Shown: one piece after another, positions 42,827 to 51,886 of the stretch
Layout of the letters: every line of letters starts with the position of its first letter
How positions within the stretch are numbered: the stretch's first letter is position 1
Origin: Nitrospira sp.
GTDB taxonomy: Bacteria; Nitrospirota; Nitrospiria; Nitrospirales; Nitrospiraceae
Direction of reading: 5' to 3'
Assembly (NCBI GenBank): GCA_029194675.1
Contig: JARFXP010000003.1
Location: 248,001-312,000 of the forward strand
Length of the DNA: 64,000 bases
Position numbers and translations under genes: made by a program
Notes under the pieces: generated by a model
Seen by the model: the letters and a program-made list of their open reading frames with translations, nothing else
Database searches by the model: none
Told to the model about the DNA's origin: nothing

Positions 42827-44278
42827 ATGCCGTCCGTTGGAACACCCGAGGATACGATTTGTGCAATTGCCACTCCTGCCGGTGAGGGAGGTATTGGTAT
42901 CGTTCGGATAAGCGGGCTGCATGCCGTCGACATAGTGAGCCAGGTTGTTCGGCTACGCTCCAAGAGATCGCTTCTATCGGTCACTTCTCACAAACTGCAC
43001 CTCGCCGATATTCTCTTACGGCCTGTTTCTTCAATCGACAGCCAATCAGTTTCCAAGACTGGGCCGTTGACCGAGCAGGTAGTCGACGAAGGCCTGGTGG
43101 TCTATATGAAGGCACCTCGGTCTTTTACCGCGGAGGACGTGGTTGAGATTCATTGCCATGGAAGTGGATTGGTTCTGCAACGAGTCTGTGAGGCCTGCGT
43201 GGCTGCCGGAGCTCGTCTTGCACAGGCAGGAGAGTTTACCAAACGGGCCTTCTTGAAGGGCCGCCTAGATTTGTCTCAAGCTGAGGCAGTGCTGGACACC
43301 ATTAGAGCCAAGTCCGAACTCGGCCTCAGATTGGCACAGCGCCAGCTTCGCGGCGAGCTCGCGCAGCAAGTCCACCGACTGCGCACCGGTCTTGTAGGCC
43401 TGCTGGCTCACCTAGAAGCAGGAATCGACTTTACCGAGGAGGATATTGCGTTCGTTGGACGTGATGAGATGACCGCCTCTCTCCAAGAGACCCTGGTTCA
43501 CGTTCGACGAATGTTGGCGACCGCCGAGAGTGGACGCGTACTGCGCGACGGAGTCCGAGTGGTGATCACCGGGGAGCCCAATGTCGGCAAATCAAGTTTG
43601 CTGAACAGCTTGCTCCGTGAAGACCGAGCTATTGTGACCGACATTCCCGGCACGACTCGAGACACTATCGAAGAATCGGTCGTCTGGGACGGTCTGCGAG
43701 TGACCTTGATCGACACCGCTGGGTTGCGTGATACAACGGACCTTGTCGAGCTTGCAGGCATCCGTCGGTCCAAGGAAGCTCAGGATCAGGCGGATGTCAT
43801 CCTGCATGTCTTGGATGCCTCTCAACTTGCCAAGATGGAGCTCGGGAATGTCTGTTCTCCTTCACTAGGTCGCGAACGTTTATTCATCGTCAATAAAATC
43901 GATTTAATCGATGGTGCATCCGTACAATCACTGTCTGATGCACTTCGTGCTCGAACAGGGTGCAAGGTTCTTCCCATCTCGGTTCGCACGGGCGAGGGAT
44001 TGGAGGCGTTGAAGATCGCTATTCGAGCACATTTTGTGAAGCCGTCTTTTGAAGCCAACGATGGTGTCGTCATCACTCATGTTCGGCATCGGGTCGCGCT
44101 CGAGCAGGCCGAGACATCACTCCAAGAGTCACTGGTCTCGATCGAACGAGGCTTTGAACCCGAGTTTGTGGCGGTCGATCTCCGAGGTGCAGCTGATGCG
44201 CTGGGGGAAATTGTCGGGGCAATTACGTCTGATGAAGTGTTGGACCGCATTTTTTCCGAGTTTTGTATCGGTAAATAG
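42827..44278 (+). CDS. mnmE: tRNA uridine-5-carboxymethylaminomethyl modification GTPase MnmE
   Basis: 483 aa. With MnmG it modifies U34 in tRNAs reading purine-ending codons. An N-terminal tetrahydrofolate-binding region ([22 protein letters not shown]) is followed by a G domain with G1 [10 protein letters not shown] at about 248, G2/G3 [11 protein letters not shown] and DTAGLR, and a helical domain ending in the catalytic FCIGK. All motifs look intact. mnmG follows eight bases later. Confidence 0.96.
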   Translation: MPSVGTPEDTICAIATPAGEGGIGIVRISGLHAVDIVSQVVRLRSKRSLLSVTSHKLHLADILLRPVSSIDSQSVSKTGPLTEQVVDEGLVVYMKAPRSFTAEDVVEIHCHGSGLVLQRVCEACVAAGARLAQAGEFTKRAFLKGRLDLSQAEAVLDTIRAKSELGLRLAQRQLRGELAQQVHRLRTGLVGLLAHLEAGIDFTEEDIAFVGRDEMTASLQETLVHVRRMLATAESGRVLRDGVRVVITGEPNVGKSSLLNSLLREDRAIVTDIPGTTRDTIEESVVWDGLRVTLIDTAGLRDTTDLVELAGIRRSKEAQDQADVILHVLDASQLAKMELGNVCSPSLGRERLFIVNKIDLIDGASVQSLSDALRARTGCKVLPISVRTGEGLEALKIAIRAHFVKPSFEANDGVVITHVRHRVALEQAETSLQESLVSIERGFEPEFVAVDLRGAADALGEIVGAITSDEVLDRIFSEFCIGK

Positions 44279-44286
44279 AGGAGCCG

Positions 44287-46179
44287 GTGGCTGCAGCATT
44301 TGACATCATTGTCGTAGGGGGCGGTCATGCCGGCTGCGAAGCAGCATTGGCTGCGGCGCGAATGGGGGCAAAGACTTTGCTTTTGACGATGGACCTTGGC
44401 CGAATCGCACAGATGTCGTGTAATCCGGCAATCGGAGGCATCGCCAAGGGACACCTCGTGAAGGAGATCGATGCGCTCGGCGGCGAGATGGGGCGGAATA
44501 CGGATCGCGCCGGGATTCAATTTCGATTCATCAACACAAGCAAAGGACCGGCGGTGCGGGCGTTGCGTGCCCAATGCGATAAATCACTGTATCGCATGGC
44601 TATGCAGGAAACCCTCGCCTCGCAGGAGCACCTTACTCTGGCGGAAGGAGTTGTGGATCGACTGCTCGTGGCGGGAGGTGCGGTAACCGGGATCGTGACG
44701 GGCTCGGGTGAACGGATCGATGCCAAGGCAGTTATATTAACATCAGGTACATTCCTTAAGGGTCTTATCCATATAGGGCTGAACCATTTTCCGGCCGGTC
44801 GCGCGGGAGAAGCTTCGGCCGAACACCTTTCTGACTGCATGCGAGACCTGGGATTTGAGATCGGACGACTCAAGACCGGAACTCCTCCGCGATTGGACAA
44901 GGCTACGATTGATTTCTCGGTGATGATTCCTCAACCCGGTGATATTCCTCCTCCTTCTTTTTCTTATCGCACCCAACACATCACCACGCGACAAGTTCTC
45001 TGTCACCTGACCTATACCAACCGAGAGACGCACGAGATCATCCAAAAAAATCTCGACCGCTCGCCGCTTTACAGCGGCATCATCGAATCTACCGGACCTC
45101 GGTACTGTCCTTCCATCGAGGATAAGGTCGTGCGTTTTGCCGAGAAGGAACGACACCAGATTTTTATCGAACCTGAGGGTCTGGATTCGATCGAATTTTA
45201 TCCGAACGGTATTTCAACCAGCCTGGCGGTTGACGTTCAGACGGCTATGCTCAAAACAATCCCTGGATTAGAACATGCCAAGATGCTCAAACCTGGCTAT
45301 GCGATTGAGTACGATTATTTCCCTCCTCGTCAACTCTACCGAACGCTCGAAACAAAACATGTTGCAGGCCTCTATCACGCCGGACAAATCAACGGGACCT
45401 CTGGGTATGAAGAAGCTGGGGCACAGGGTTTAGTTGCGGGTGCCAATGCCGTTCTGAAGTTGCGAGGGAGGCCTCCTCTCATCCTCGACCGATCTCAAGC
45501 CTATATCGGGGTACTCATCGACGATCTCATTACAAAAGATGCCTACGAACCTTATCGAATGTTCACGTCAAGAGCAGAGTATCGACTGCTCCTCCGTCAC
45601 AACAACGCAGATCTCCGACTCATGCAGGTTGGGTATGACGTTGGTCTGATTCCTGAGGAAGCGTATGAGAGAATTGTGCAGAAGAAACATCTAATCGAAA
45701 AGGAGATCGAACTTCTGAATTCAGCCAGGCCGCTAGTCACCGCGGAAATACGGTTAGAGACAAAAGACACGTATCTCGAGAACGTCTCGCCTGCCATGAC
45801 CATGGCACAGCTTCTTCGTCGGCAGGAATCAAGCTATCAAGAACTCTTAAGAGTTTTTCGCATGCCGTTCATTCAGGAAAATGAAATTGCTGAGGAGGTG
45901 GAACTCCGGATCAAGTATGAAGGTTATGTACGTCGTCAGATCCAACAAGTGGATAAGTTTAAGAAACTTGAGCAGAAACTAATTCCTCACACGTTCAATT
46001 ACAACATGGTTTCAGGGTTTTCCAGGGAAGTTCGAGAGAAGTTCAATAGAGTAAGACCTGAGACAGTAGGCCAGGCATCGAGAATATCCGGCGTGACTCC
46101 TGCGGCCATATCGTTGCTTCTAGTTGCGATAGAAAAGAGTCGGCGCCAGCTTCCTTCTAGTCGACAAATAGTGTCGTAA
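44287..46179 (+). CDS. mnmG: tRNA uridine-5-carboxymethylaminomethyl modification enzyme MnmG
   Basis: 630 aa, partner of MnmE. Start GTG 44287 follows GAGGAG closely. The FAD-binding fold is [20 protein letters not shown] at about 8-27; [16 protein letters not shown] and the second-half [22 protein letters not shown] complete the family signature. The protein length is typical. It overlaps nothing and is followed 53 nt later by the first parS and rsmG. Confidence 0.96.
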   Translation: MAAAFDIIVVGGGHAGCEAALAAARMGAKTLLLTMDLGRIAQMSCNPAIGGIAKGHLVKEIDALGGEMGRNTDRAGIQFRFINTSKGPAVRALRAQCDKSLYRMAMQETLASQEHLTLAEGVVDRLLVAGGAVTGIVTGSGERIDAKAVILTSGTFLKGLIHIGLNHFPAGRAGEASAEHLSDCMRDLGFEIGRLKTGTPPRLDKATIDFSVMIPQPGDIPPPSFSYRTQHITTRQVLCHLTYTNRETHEIIQKNLDRSPLYSGIIESTGPRYCPSIEDKVVRFAEKERHQIFIEPEGLDSIEFYPNGISTSLAVDVQTAMLKTIPGLEHAKMLKPGYAIEYDYFPPRQLYRTLETKHVAGLYHAGQINGTSGYEEAGAQGLVAGANAVLKLRGRPPLILDRSQAYIGVLIDDLITKDAYEPYRMFTSRAEYRLLLRHNNADLRLMQVGYDVGLIPEEAYERIVQKKHLIEKEIELLNSARPLVTAEIRLETKDTYLENVSPAMTMAQLLRRQESSYQELLRVFRMPFIQENEIAEEVELRIKYEGYVRRQIQQVDKFKKLEQKLIPHTFNYNMVSGFSREVREKFNRVRPETVGQASRISGVTPAAISLLLVAIEKSRRQLPSSRQIVS

Positions 46180-46231
46180 TATTCGAGTGGACCCAACCTT
46201 CCCTATTGACCTCACCCTCACATCAGCGTAA

Positions 46232-46891
46232 TTGTTCCACGTGGAACAAACGAGTTCATCTTCCTTGCTGCTGCAGGCAAGCTCGACTGAAATTGGCGTT
46301 CCACTCAGTGCCAAGCAGGTGCAGCAGTTCATGGTGTACCTGCATCAGCTTCAACTTTGGAATCAGTCATTCAATCTCACAAGCCTTACCCTAGATGATG
46401 AGATCATCATCAAACACTTTGTGGATTCTCTTGTCGCGCTCAAAGCCGAGCACATTAAGGTTGGGGCCAAACTGCTCGATGTCGGGACGGGAGCTGGGTT
46501 TCCAGGAATCCCCATAAAAATTGCCAGACTTGACCTGGATATTACTCTCGTTGAGCCGACGAGGAAGAAGTCCTCTTTCCTTCACTTCATCGTAGGTCTC
46601 CTTCGGCTTGAAAACGTCGACATATTCGACGGAACCCTAGACAGATTCTTGAATGAGCATCTATCTCATGGATCATTTGACTACCTGACAACCCGCGCCT
46701 TGAGACATGAGTTGATTCTAGGCAATGGTACAAAGCTCCTTCGTCCGGGAGGAAAAGTCATTCTCTATTCGTCACAACCCATTAATCGTTCGTACTTTTC
46801 TTCCAACTGGTTATTGGAAAGCGAATACACGTTTCAGCTTCAGAAAGGACATGGGCGAAGAGTGATCTCCGTCGTTACACCCTCATCCTAA
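46232..46891 (+). CDS. rsmG: 16S rRNA (guanine-N7) methyltransferase RsmG
   Basis: 219 aa if it starts at TTG 46232, but that codon overlaps a parS palindrome and its first six codons are simply that site read as protein. GTG 46241 or a later start may be the real one. The SAM-binding core LLDVGTGAGFPGIPIKI at about residues 84-100 is intact, as is the N-terminal LQLWNQSFNLTSL block. RsmG methylates G527 of 16S rRNA. It lies between mnmG and parA, the common arrangement near the origin. Confidence 0.9.
   Translation: MFHVEQTSSSSLLLQASSTEIGVPLSAKQVQQFMVYLHQLQLWNQSFNLTSLTLDDEIIIKHFVDSLVALKAEHIKVGAKLLDVGTGAGFPGIPIKIARLDLDITLVEPTRKKSSFLHFIVGLLRLENVDIFDGTLDRFLNEHLSHGSFDYLTTRALRHELILGNGTKLLRPGGKVILYSSQPINRSYFSSNWLLESEYTFQLQKGHGRRVISVVTPSS
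46233..46248. promoter_or_regulatory. parS centromere site 1
   Basis: TGTTCCACGTGGAACA is a perfect 16-bp palindrome and matches the parS consensus (as in Pseudomonas aeruginosa). It is the ParB nucleation site for chromosome segregation. It overlaps the putative rsmG start. Confidence 0.93.
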
Positions 46892-46906
46892 ATCAACGGT
46901 TCTTAA

Positions 46907-46922
46907 TGTTCCACGTGGAACA
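46907..46922. promoter_or_regulatory. parS centromere site 2
   Basis: An identical perfect TGTTCCACGTGGAACA palindrome lies 674 bp from site 1, just upstream of parA. Two close sites beside parAB support ParB spreading from here. Confidence 0.93.
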
Positions 46923-46944
46923 AATATGGTGTAGGAGTTCTTCG

Positions 46945-47721
46945 ATGGGAAAGGTGGTTGCGGTCGCGAATCAAAAAGGCGGAGTTGGCAAGACCACTAC
47001 GGCAATAAATCTTTCGTCCGCCATCGCGTTGGAAGGGAAATCCGTATTGCTCATCGATATGGACCCACAAGGAAACGCGACGAGTGGATTAGGCATTGAC
47101 CACGAGTCCTTGAAGAACACAACTTATAGTTGCCTTGTTAAACACAGCACAATCCAAGAGTCTTCAACCCAGACATCAGTTCCAGGACTCTTAATCTTGC
47201 CGACAAACTCGGACCTTGCAGGGGCTGAAATTGAGCTCGTTAATACTGAAGGGCGCGAAGGCCATCTTAGAACCATCATCAGCGAGATCAGAGAGACGTA
47301 CGACTTTGTTTTTCTAGATTGTCCACCAGCCCTTGGACTTCTCACCATCAACGCTCTTACCGCCGCAGATTCGGTCCTCATACCAGTCCAATGCGAATAT
47401 TACGCGATGGAGGGTCTCACCAGACTCATCGGGAGTATCGATCTTGTCCGCCAATCGTTTAATTCAAACCTCGACCTGGAGGGGATTATTTTGACGATGT
47501 TTGATTCGCGCAATACCTTATCGAGACAAGTGGTCGAACAAATACGATCCCACTTCGTCGATAAGGTCTATCAAGCCGTCATTCCGCGCAATGTCTCACT
47601 CGCAGAAGCTCCAAGTTACGGCCGACCTGGAATTTTGTACAACGTGGCATCTGCAGGCTCGCAAGCATACGTATCTTTAGCTAAGGAGTTTATGGCCCAT
47701 GGAGAAAAAAGCCCTCGGTAA
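46945..47721 (+). CDS. parA: chromosome partitioning ATPase ParA/Soj
   Basis: 258 aa from ATG 46945, which is preceded by TAGGAG; the longer frame starts inside parS and is rejected. The deviant Walker A (KGGVGKTTTA at about 10-19), FLDCPPALG with the switch region, and LIPVQCEYYAMEGL mark ParA/Soj. ParA drives segregation with ParB and DNA as cofactors. It overlaps parB by 23 bases. Confidence 0.96.
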   Translation: MGKVVAVANQKGGVGKTTTAINLSSAIALEGKSVLLIDMDPQGNATSGLGIDHESLKNTTYSCLVKHSTIQESSTQTSVPGLLILPTNSDLAGAEIELVNTEGREGHLRTIISEIRETYDFVFLDCPPALGLLTINALTAADSVLIPVQCEYYAMEGLTRLIGSIDLVRQSFNSNLDLEGIILTMFDSRNTLSRQVVEQIRSHFVDKVYQAVIPRNVSLAEAPSYGRPGILYNVASAGSQAYVSLAKEFMAHGEKSPR

Positions 47722-48547
47722 AGGGCTCGGCGCCCTCCTCCCATCCTCCAAAACGAGCCAGCCAACGGAGCCGGCCGATATCCAGCGGATTCGGGTCGAG
47801 AGCATTGTGCCCAATCGCTATCAACCGAGGCACACCTTTCCCCAGGAAGAACTTGCTGAACTGGCGGCGTCTATCAAAGAGAGCGGGGTTCTTCAGCCGA
47901 TTATAGTTCGCCGCAAGGGTGACGGCATTTACGAATTGATCGCCGGAGAACGCCGATGGCGAGCCTCGAAGGAAGCCGGTCTTGAGACCATCCCCGTCGT
48001 CGTTCGCAATTGCAGTGATCAAGAATCTCTCTTACTGGCATTAGTTGAGAATATCCAACGGGAAGACTTGAATCCGATGGAGACCGCGCGGGCGTATTCG
48101 CGCATGATGAATGAATTCGGCCTGACGCAGGACGCGATTGCCGTCAAAGTCGGACGTGATCGTTCCTCTGTCGCAAACTTTGTTCGACTGATCCATCTTC
48201 ACCCTGAAGTACAGGAACTCGTCGAAGGGGGAACCCTGACAACCGGTCATGCGAAAGCCCTTCTCGGCCTCCAATCCTCGGATGAGCAGCTCAGAGTCGG
48301 CAAAATGGTGGCCGTAGGAGCTCTTTCTGTCAGAGAAACAGAAAAGCTCGTGGAACTCTCCCTTGCAGGAAAGCAGCGGCAGCCAAAGAGTCCTCGCAGT
48401 TCACACTGGGCTGATCTCGAAACCAGGTTACAGAAACGCTTCGGCACGAAAGTGACAATCCACTCCCACAAGCAAGGGGGAAAAGTCGTCATTCATTATT
48501 TTTCCCCCGACGAACTCGATGGAGTTGTGGAGACCCTCCTGAGTTAG
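47699..48547 (+). CDS. parB: chromosome partitioning protein ParB
   Basis: 282 aa, starting inside the end of parA. ParB is a CTP-dependent sliding clamp that loads on parS. Conserved features: N-terminal ALGKGLGALLP, the CTP-binding GERRWRAS at about 84-91, ENIQREDLNPMETARAY, the HTH region (LTQDAIAVKVGRDRSSVANFVRLI at about 142-165) and a C-terminal dimerisation domain. It is the true chromosomal ParB, distinct from the ParB-like operon protein near 15 kb. Confidence 0.96.
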   Translation: MEKKALGKGLGALLPSSKTSQPTEPADIQRIRVESIVPNRYQPRHTFPQEELAELAASIKESGVLQPIIVRRKGDGIYELIAGERRWRASKEAGLETIPVVVRNCSDQESLLLALVENIQREDLNPMETARAYSRMMNEFGLTQDAIAVKVGRDRSSVANFVRLIHLHPEVQELVEGGTLTTGHAKALLGLQSSDEQLRVGKMVAVGALSVRETEKLVELSLAGKQRQPKSPRSSHWADLETRLQKRFGTKVTIHSHKQGGKVVIHYFSPDELDGVVETLLS

Positions 48548-48719
48548 CCCTCGTCTTGGGCTCGGTGCCACCTGCTCGCCCAAAAAGCTGATCTTGTTGC
48601 TTTTGCGGCATATGAACGCTAAATATCTCAGCGGAACCGACCGATATGCTCCCTAAGGATAAGGACTCCGCTGTTCAATAGGGCCCGGGTATTCCAAACA
48701 CGTGAGAGGAGGGGCGAGT

Positions 48720-49214
48720 ATGTGGAAGGACAAACAAGACGGTAGGCGTTCCGACGACGTTGACAGTGAGAGCAATGGGTCGAGTCTGGAGTCTATGCGA
48801 CACGAGCCCGGGCAAGATGTCAGCGCTTTTGTCGGGAAAGGTGTTGTGTTCAAGGGGACCATCACCTACAACGGCACCGTGCGGATCGATGGGACCCTCG
48901 AGGGGGAAATCCATACCGATGGCATCCTGTTGGTTGGCGAAGAAGCTGTCATTACGGCGAAAGTTACGGCCGGCACCATCGTCTGTAAGGGGAAGATTAC
49001 AGGGGATATTCATGCCAAAGACAAGATGAAGTTGCGAGCTCCTGCGATCATCGACGGCGGAGTCACCACACCCGTTCTCTCCATCGAAGAAGGGGTCCTC
49101 TTTAATGGCACTTTAGAGATGGGACAAGCCGCCCCCCAATACCAACGTGAAGCCACACCCCTTCACTCCATCGGCATTTCAGCCGAGCCGGCCATCCGGA
49201 GGGTCTCCGCCTAA
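48720..49214 (+). CDS. bactofilin-family cytoskeletal protein 1
   Basis: 164 aa from ATG 48720 with GAGGAGGGG upstream. The bactofilin core is a right-handed beta-helix built from short repeats (VFKGTITYNGTVRIDGTLEGEIHTDGILLVGEEAVITAKV at about residues 40-80, and on to VLSIEEGVLFNG). Disordered polar tails lie at both ends, as in the family. Bactofilins form filaments that help position chromosome-segregation or wall-synthesis proteins. It is 172 bp behind parB, and a second bactofilin follows. Confidence 0.9.
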   Translation: MWKDKQDGRRSDDVDSESNGSSLESMRHEPGQDVSAFVGKGVVFKGTITYNGTVRIDGTLEGEIHTDGILLVGEEAVITAKVTAGTIVCKGKITGDIHAKDKMKLRAPAIIDGGVTTPVLSIEEGVLFNGTLEMGQAAPQYQREATPLHSIGISAEPAIRRVSA

Positions 49215-49339
49215 TCATGTGATACACTAGACAACAAAGAGATGAGGCGCCATCTCACCGAACGAGCTTCCTCTCCTGTCAGACCTCATTTGAGGACAAT
49301 GCACTCGTCGGTTAGCGTCACAAGGAGTGAAGAAAGTTG

Positions 49340-49786
49340 ATGTGGGCTCTAGGCGACAAAGGTGCTCAAGAGTCGAGCAACACCGATAATTTTACGTTTC
49401 TCGGAAAAGGGGTCGATTTCAAAGGCGTTCTCAATTTTGATGGGACCATCCGCATCGACGGCCGCGTTGAAGGCGAAGTCCACACCACCGGGGCTCTCAT
49501 TATCGGAGAGCAAGCGGTTATCAAAGGCATTCTTTCGGTAGGTACCCTGATGACCAGCGGGAAGATCAACGGCACGGTGACAGCCACCGACAAAATTCAA
49601 ATCCTTAAGCCAGGCATCCTCATCGGCGATCTTCGCACACCGGGCATTTCGATTGAGGATGGCGCCCACTTCCATGGCATGTGTGACATGGGAGCCCATA
49701 AATGGACCGATGAACACCCATCACCCTCCAAGAACGTTCACGATTTGGCATCCCATCGAGCCAAAGCGCAGGCGATAGACCTCTAG
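49340..49786 (+). CDS. bactofilin-family cytoskeletal protein 2
   Basis: 148 aa from ATG 49340 (a TTG three bases before is an alternative), with AAGGAG upstream. The same beta-helix repeats occur (VDFKGVLNFDGTIRIDGRVEGEVHTTGALIIGEQAVIKGIL). It is clearly a paralogue of the preceding bactofilin, with a shorter N-terminal tail. The two may co-polymerise. It precedes mnmA by 36 bases. Confidence 0.9.
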   Translation: MWALGDKGAQESSNTDNFTFLGKGVDFKGVLNFDGTIRIDGRVEGEVHTTGALIIGEQAVIKGILSVGTLMTSGKINGTVTATDKIQILKPGILIGDLRTPGISIEDGAHFHGMCDMGAHKWTDEHPSPSKNVHDLASHRAKAQAIDL

Positions 49787-49822
49787 CCCTTTATCGACTT
49801 CTCCCTGTACAATGCTGTGCCA

Positions 49823-50905
49823 ATGAATCGCCAGACCGTCCTTCTCGGTATGAGCGGCGGAGTTGATAGCTCCGTTGCAGCAGCATTACTCGTCCGCCAA
49901 GGCTACGCGGTGCACGGGATTACTCTGCAGGTTTGGGAACCCGAAGACGAAGCCGTATCACCATCCAAGAAGTGGCAAGAGCGCGGATGTTGTAAGGTCG
50001 GCATCGCCAAGCACGTCGCCAGACTTCTCAACATCTCCCACGAAGTCATCGATGCCAGGGATATCTTTCGGAAGGGAGTCGTTGACGATTTTCTCTACGG
50101 CTATACCACTGGCACGACACCCAATCCCTGTGTCCGCTGTAACGAGAGAGTGAAGATTCGGGGACTCATGGATCTCGCCGCCTCGCGGGACTTCAGTTAT
50201 GTAGCGACAGGTCATTACGCTCGACTTCAGAAACACCAGGGAACTCCGGTCCTCGTGCGAGCCACTGATGATCGCAAGGATCAAACCTACTTTCTCTACC
50301 GCCTCAACCCTTCCTGGCTATCCAGACTCCTTTTTCCTCTCGGCAACCTGGTCAAATCGGACGTCTGGAGGGAAGCCGAGACTTTGGGCCTCCCGGCCGA
50401 TGAGCTGAAGGAAAGTCAGGAGATCTGCTTTGTCACTCAAGGAGACTACCGCACATTCATCGAAAAAGAGGTTCCAGAAGCCAAGAAACCAGGCCTCCTT
50501 ATCGATGAGACCGGGCAGCCCTTGGGCCGACACGACGGCATTGCGTTCTACACACCGGGCCAACGCCGCGGCCTGGGCATTGCCACAGGACAGAGGCTCT
50601 ATGTTCAGGAAGTCCGCCCAGCGACGAATACCGTTGTGCTCGGTCAGGAGGAATCCCTGCACAGACAAGAGTGTACGGTGAGCGACCTCAATATCTTTGT
50701 GTCTCATTTATTGGAGCGCCCAACTGAAGTTCACGTCAAAGTCCGCTACGCGACACCCCCGACGCCCGCAATTCTGTCACCGTTGACCTCCTCAAGCATG
50801 CGCGTTGAGTTCCGGAAGCCTCAACGGGCCTTAAGCCCCGGCCAATCCGCAGTCTTCTATGATGGAGATCAGGTCCTCGGAGGTGGAATTATCCAACCGT
50901 TCTAA
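49823..50905 (+). CDS. mnmA: tRNA 2-thiouridylase MnmA
   Basis: 360 aa from ATG 49823; GTG 49817 would add two residues. MnmA thiolates U34 of tRNAs for Lys, Glu and Gln. The P-loop GMSGGVDSSVAAALL at about 9-23, the first catalytic cysteine in NPCVRCN (about 100-106) and the second in SQEICFV (about 199-205) are present. With mnmE/mnmG upstream, both enzymes of the wobble-uridine modification are encoded within 7 kb. Confidence 0.95.
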   Translation: MNRQTVLLGMSGGVDSSVAAALLVRQGYAVHGITLQVWEPEDEAVSPSKKWQERGCCKVGIAKHVARLLNISHEVIDARDIFRKGVVDDFLYGYTTGTTPNPCVRCNERVKIRGLMDLAASRDFSYVATGHYARLQKHQGTPVLVRATDDRKDQTYFLYRLNPSWLSRLLFPLGNLVKSDVWREAETLGLPADELKESQEICFVTQGDYRTFIEKEVPEAKKPGLLIDETGQPLGRHDGIAFYTPGQRRGLGIATGQRLYVQEVRPATNTVVLGQEESLHRQECTVSDLNIFVSHLLERPTEVHVKVRYATPPTPAILSPLTSSSMRVEFRKPQRALSPGQSAVFYDGDQVLGGGIIQPF

Positions 50906-51048
50906 CGCCGCCTGACCCACCTCTTCATCTTGACTTGTCCCGTAATCTTCCTATAGCCTTCGAGACGAATGAAGCGGGCGAGAAGTGCCTCCATTTCGGT
51001 GGCATAACCGGTCGAAGTCCATACTTACCGCATTCATGAGAGGTTTCG

Positions 51049-51333
51049 ATGTTCGGTTCATTTGGCTGGATGGAATTACTGCTGATTTTAATCATTGTCC
51101 TGATCATTTTCGGGGCCGGGAAGCTTCCCCAATTGGGAGAAGGCCTCGGTAAAGCCATCAAGGGTTTCAAGAAGTCCGTACACGAGGCCGATGCCATTGA
51201 CGTGACACCGGCCGAACAATCTGAGCAGCCTCAGTCGCAGTCTGCCTCCTCCAGTCACGTCAATGCCCGATCAGAAACCACACAATCGTCAGCCCCCCAA
51301 TCGGCGCAACCGGATCAGGTGAAACAAGGGTAG
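51049..51333 (+). CDS. tatA: Sec-independent translocase TatA
   Basis: 94 aa. One N-terminal transmembrane helix (MELLLILIIVLIIFGAGKLPQLG) with the FGxGKLPxLG hinge, an amphipathic helix, then a Ser/Gln-rich tail. TatA forms the pore for folded twin-arginine substrates such as NxrA in this window. A second TatA/TatB-like gene lies 68 nt downstream; tatC is not in the window. Confidence 0.93.
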   Translation: MFGSFGWMELLLILIIVLIIFGAGKLPQLGEGLGKAIKGFKKSVHEADAIDVTPAEQSEQPQSQSASSSHVNARSETTQSSAPQSAQPDQVKQG

Positions 51334-51401
51334 AAGACCTGAGTGTGCTGTGACGACTGGACGCGGGGAGATTAACGGCATTACTATTACTGCCCTGAAT
51401 C

Positions 51402-51701
51402 ATGTTTGGATTGGGAGCCAGCGAGATCTTAATTATTCTGGTGATCGCCTTTCTCTTATTTGGCCCGAAACAGCTTCCTGAAGTCGGACGCCAAGTTGGG
51501 AAAGCCATTAAGGGCTTTAAAGATACGGCCGAGGATCTTCGCAAGTCGGTGGAACCGGAGTTAAACATGATCCAGCAAGAAGTCAAAATGGTCGAACAGG
51601 ACTTTCAAGCTTCTATGAAGGAAGCTGAAGAAGAGATCACCGCTGCCGGTAAACCACCTGAGGAGGCCTCCGCGTCTGTCAGCAGATCTGGCCCCGTGTA
51701 A
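51402..51701 (+). CDS. TatA/TatB-family translocase protein
   Basis: 99 aa. The same single membrane helix and hinge occur (LGASEILIILVIAFLLFGPKQLPEVGRQVGKAIKGFK), followed by a longer acidic amphipathic helix than in TatA. The FGPKxLPEVGR hinge is closer to TatB, but TatA and TatB cannot be split safely by sequence in this phylum, so no symbol is given. A tail rich in Glu, Ala and Ser ends the protein. Confidence 0.88.
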   Translation: MFGLGASEILIILVIAFLLFGPKQLPEVGRQVGKAIKGFKDTAEDLRKSVEPELNMIQQEVKMVEQDFQASMKEAEEEITAAGKPPEEASASVSRSGPV

Positions 51702-51786
51702 CCAGGAATGTTCAGTGCGGTGGCTTCAGGAAGATGACACGAACTTAGCTTCTCATCTATTATCCGGCTCTCATTGAACCCTCCCA

Positions 51787-51815
51787 TTGACGTTATATAG
51801 ATAATCATATATACG
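51787..51815 (+). promoter_or_regulatory. possible promoter of the porin gene
   Basis: TTGACG (51787-51792), a 17-nt AT-rich spacer and TATACG (51810-51815) lie about 70 nt before the porin start. The match is only partial, so this is a candidate. Confidence 0.4.
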
Positions 51816-51886
51816 GGCATCTCGTTACCCACTCTTTTTCATCGTGCTGAAGGGCCTGCGCGAGTCGACCATTTCTTGTTCAGGGC

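Noticed and set aside
46906-47721. Extended ParA beginning in the parS site
   Set aside because: The first codons are the parS palindrome; ATG 46945 has a proper ribosome-binding site and the normal ParA start.
48556-48583. TTGGGC/GCCCAA stem after parB as a terminator
   Set aside because: Only 6 bp with a 16-nt loop and no T-run.
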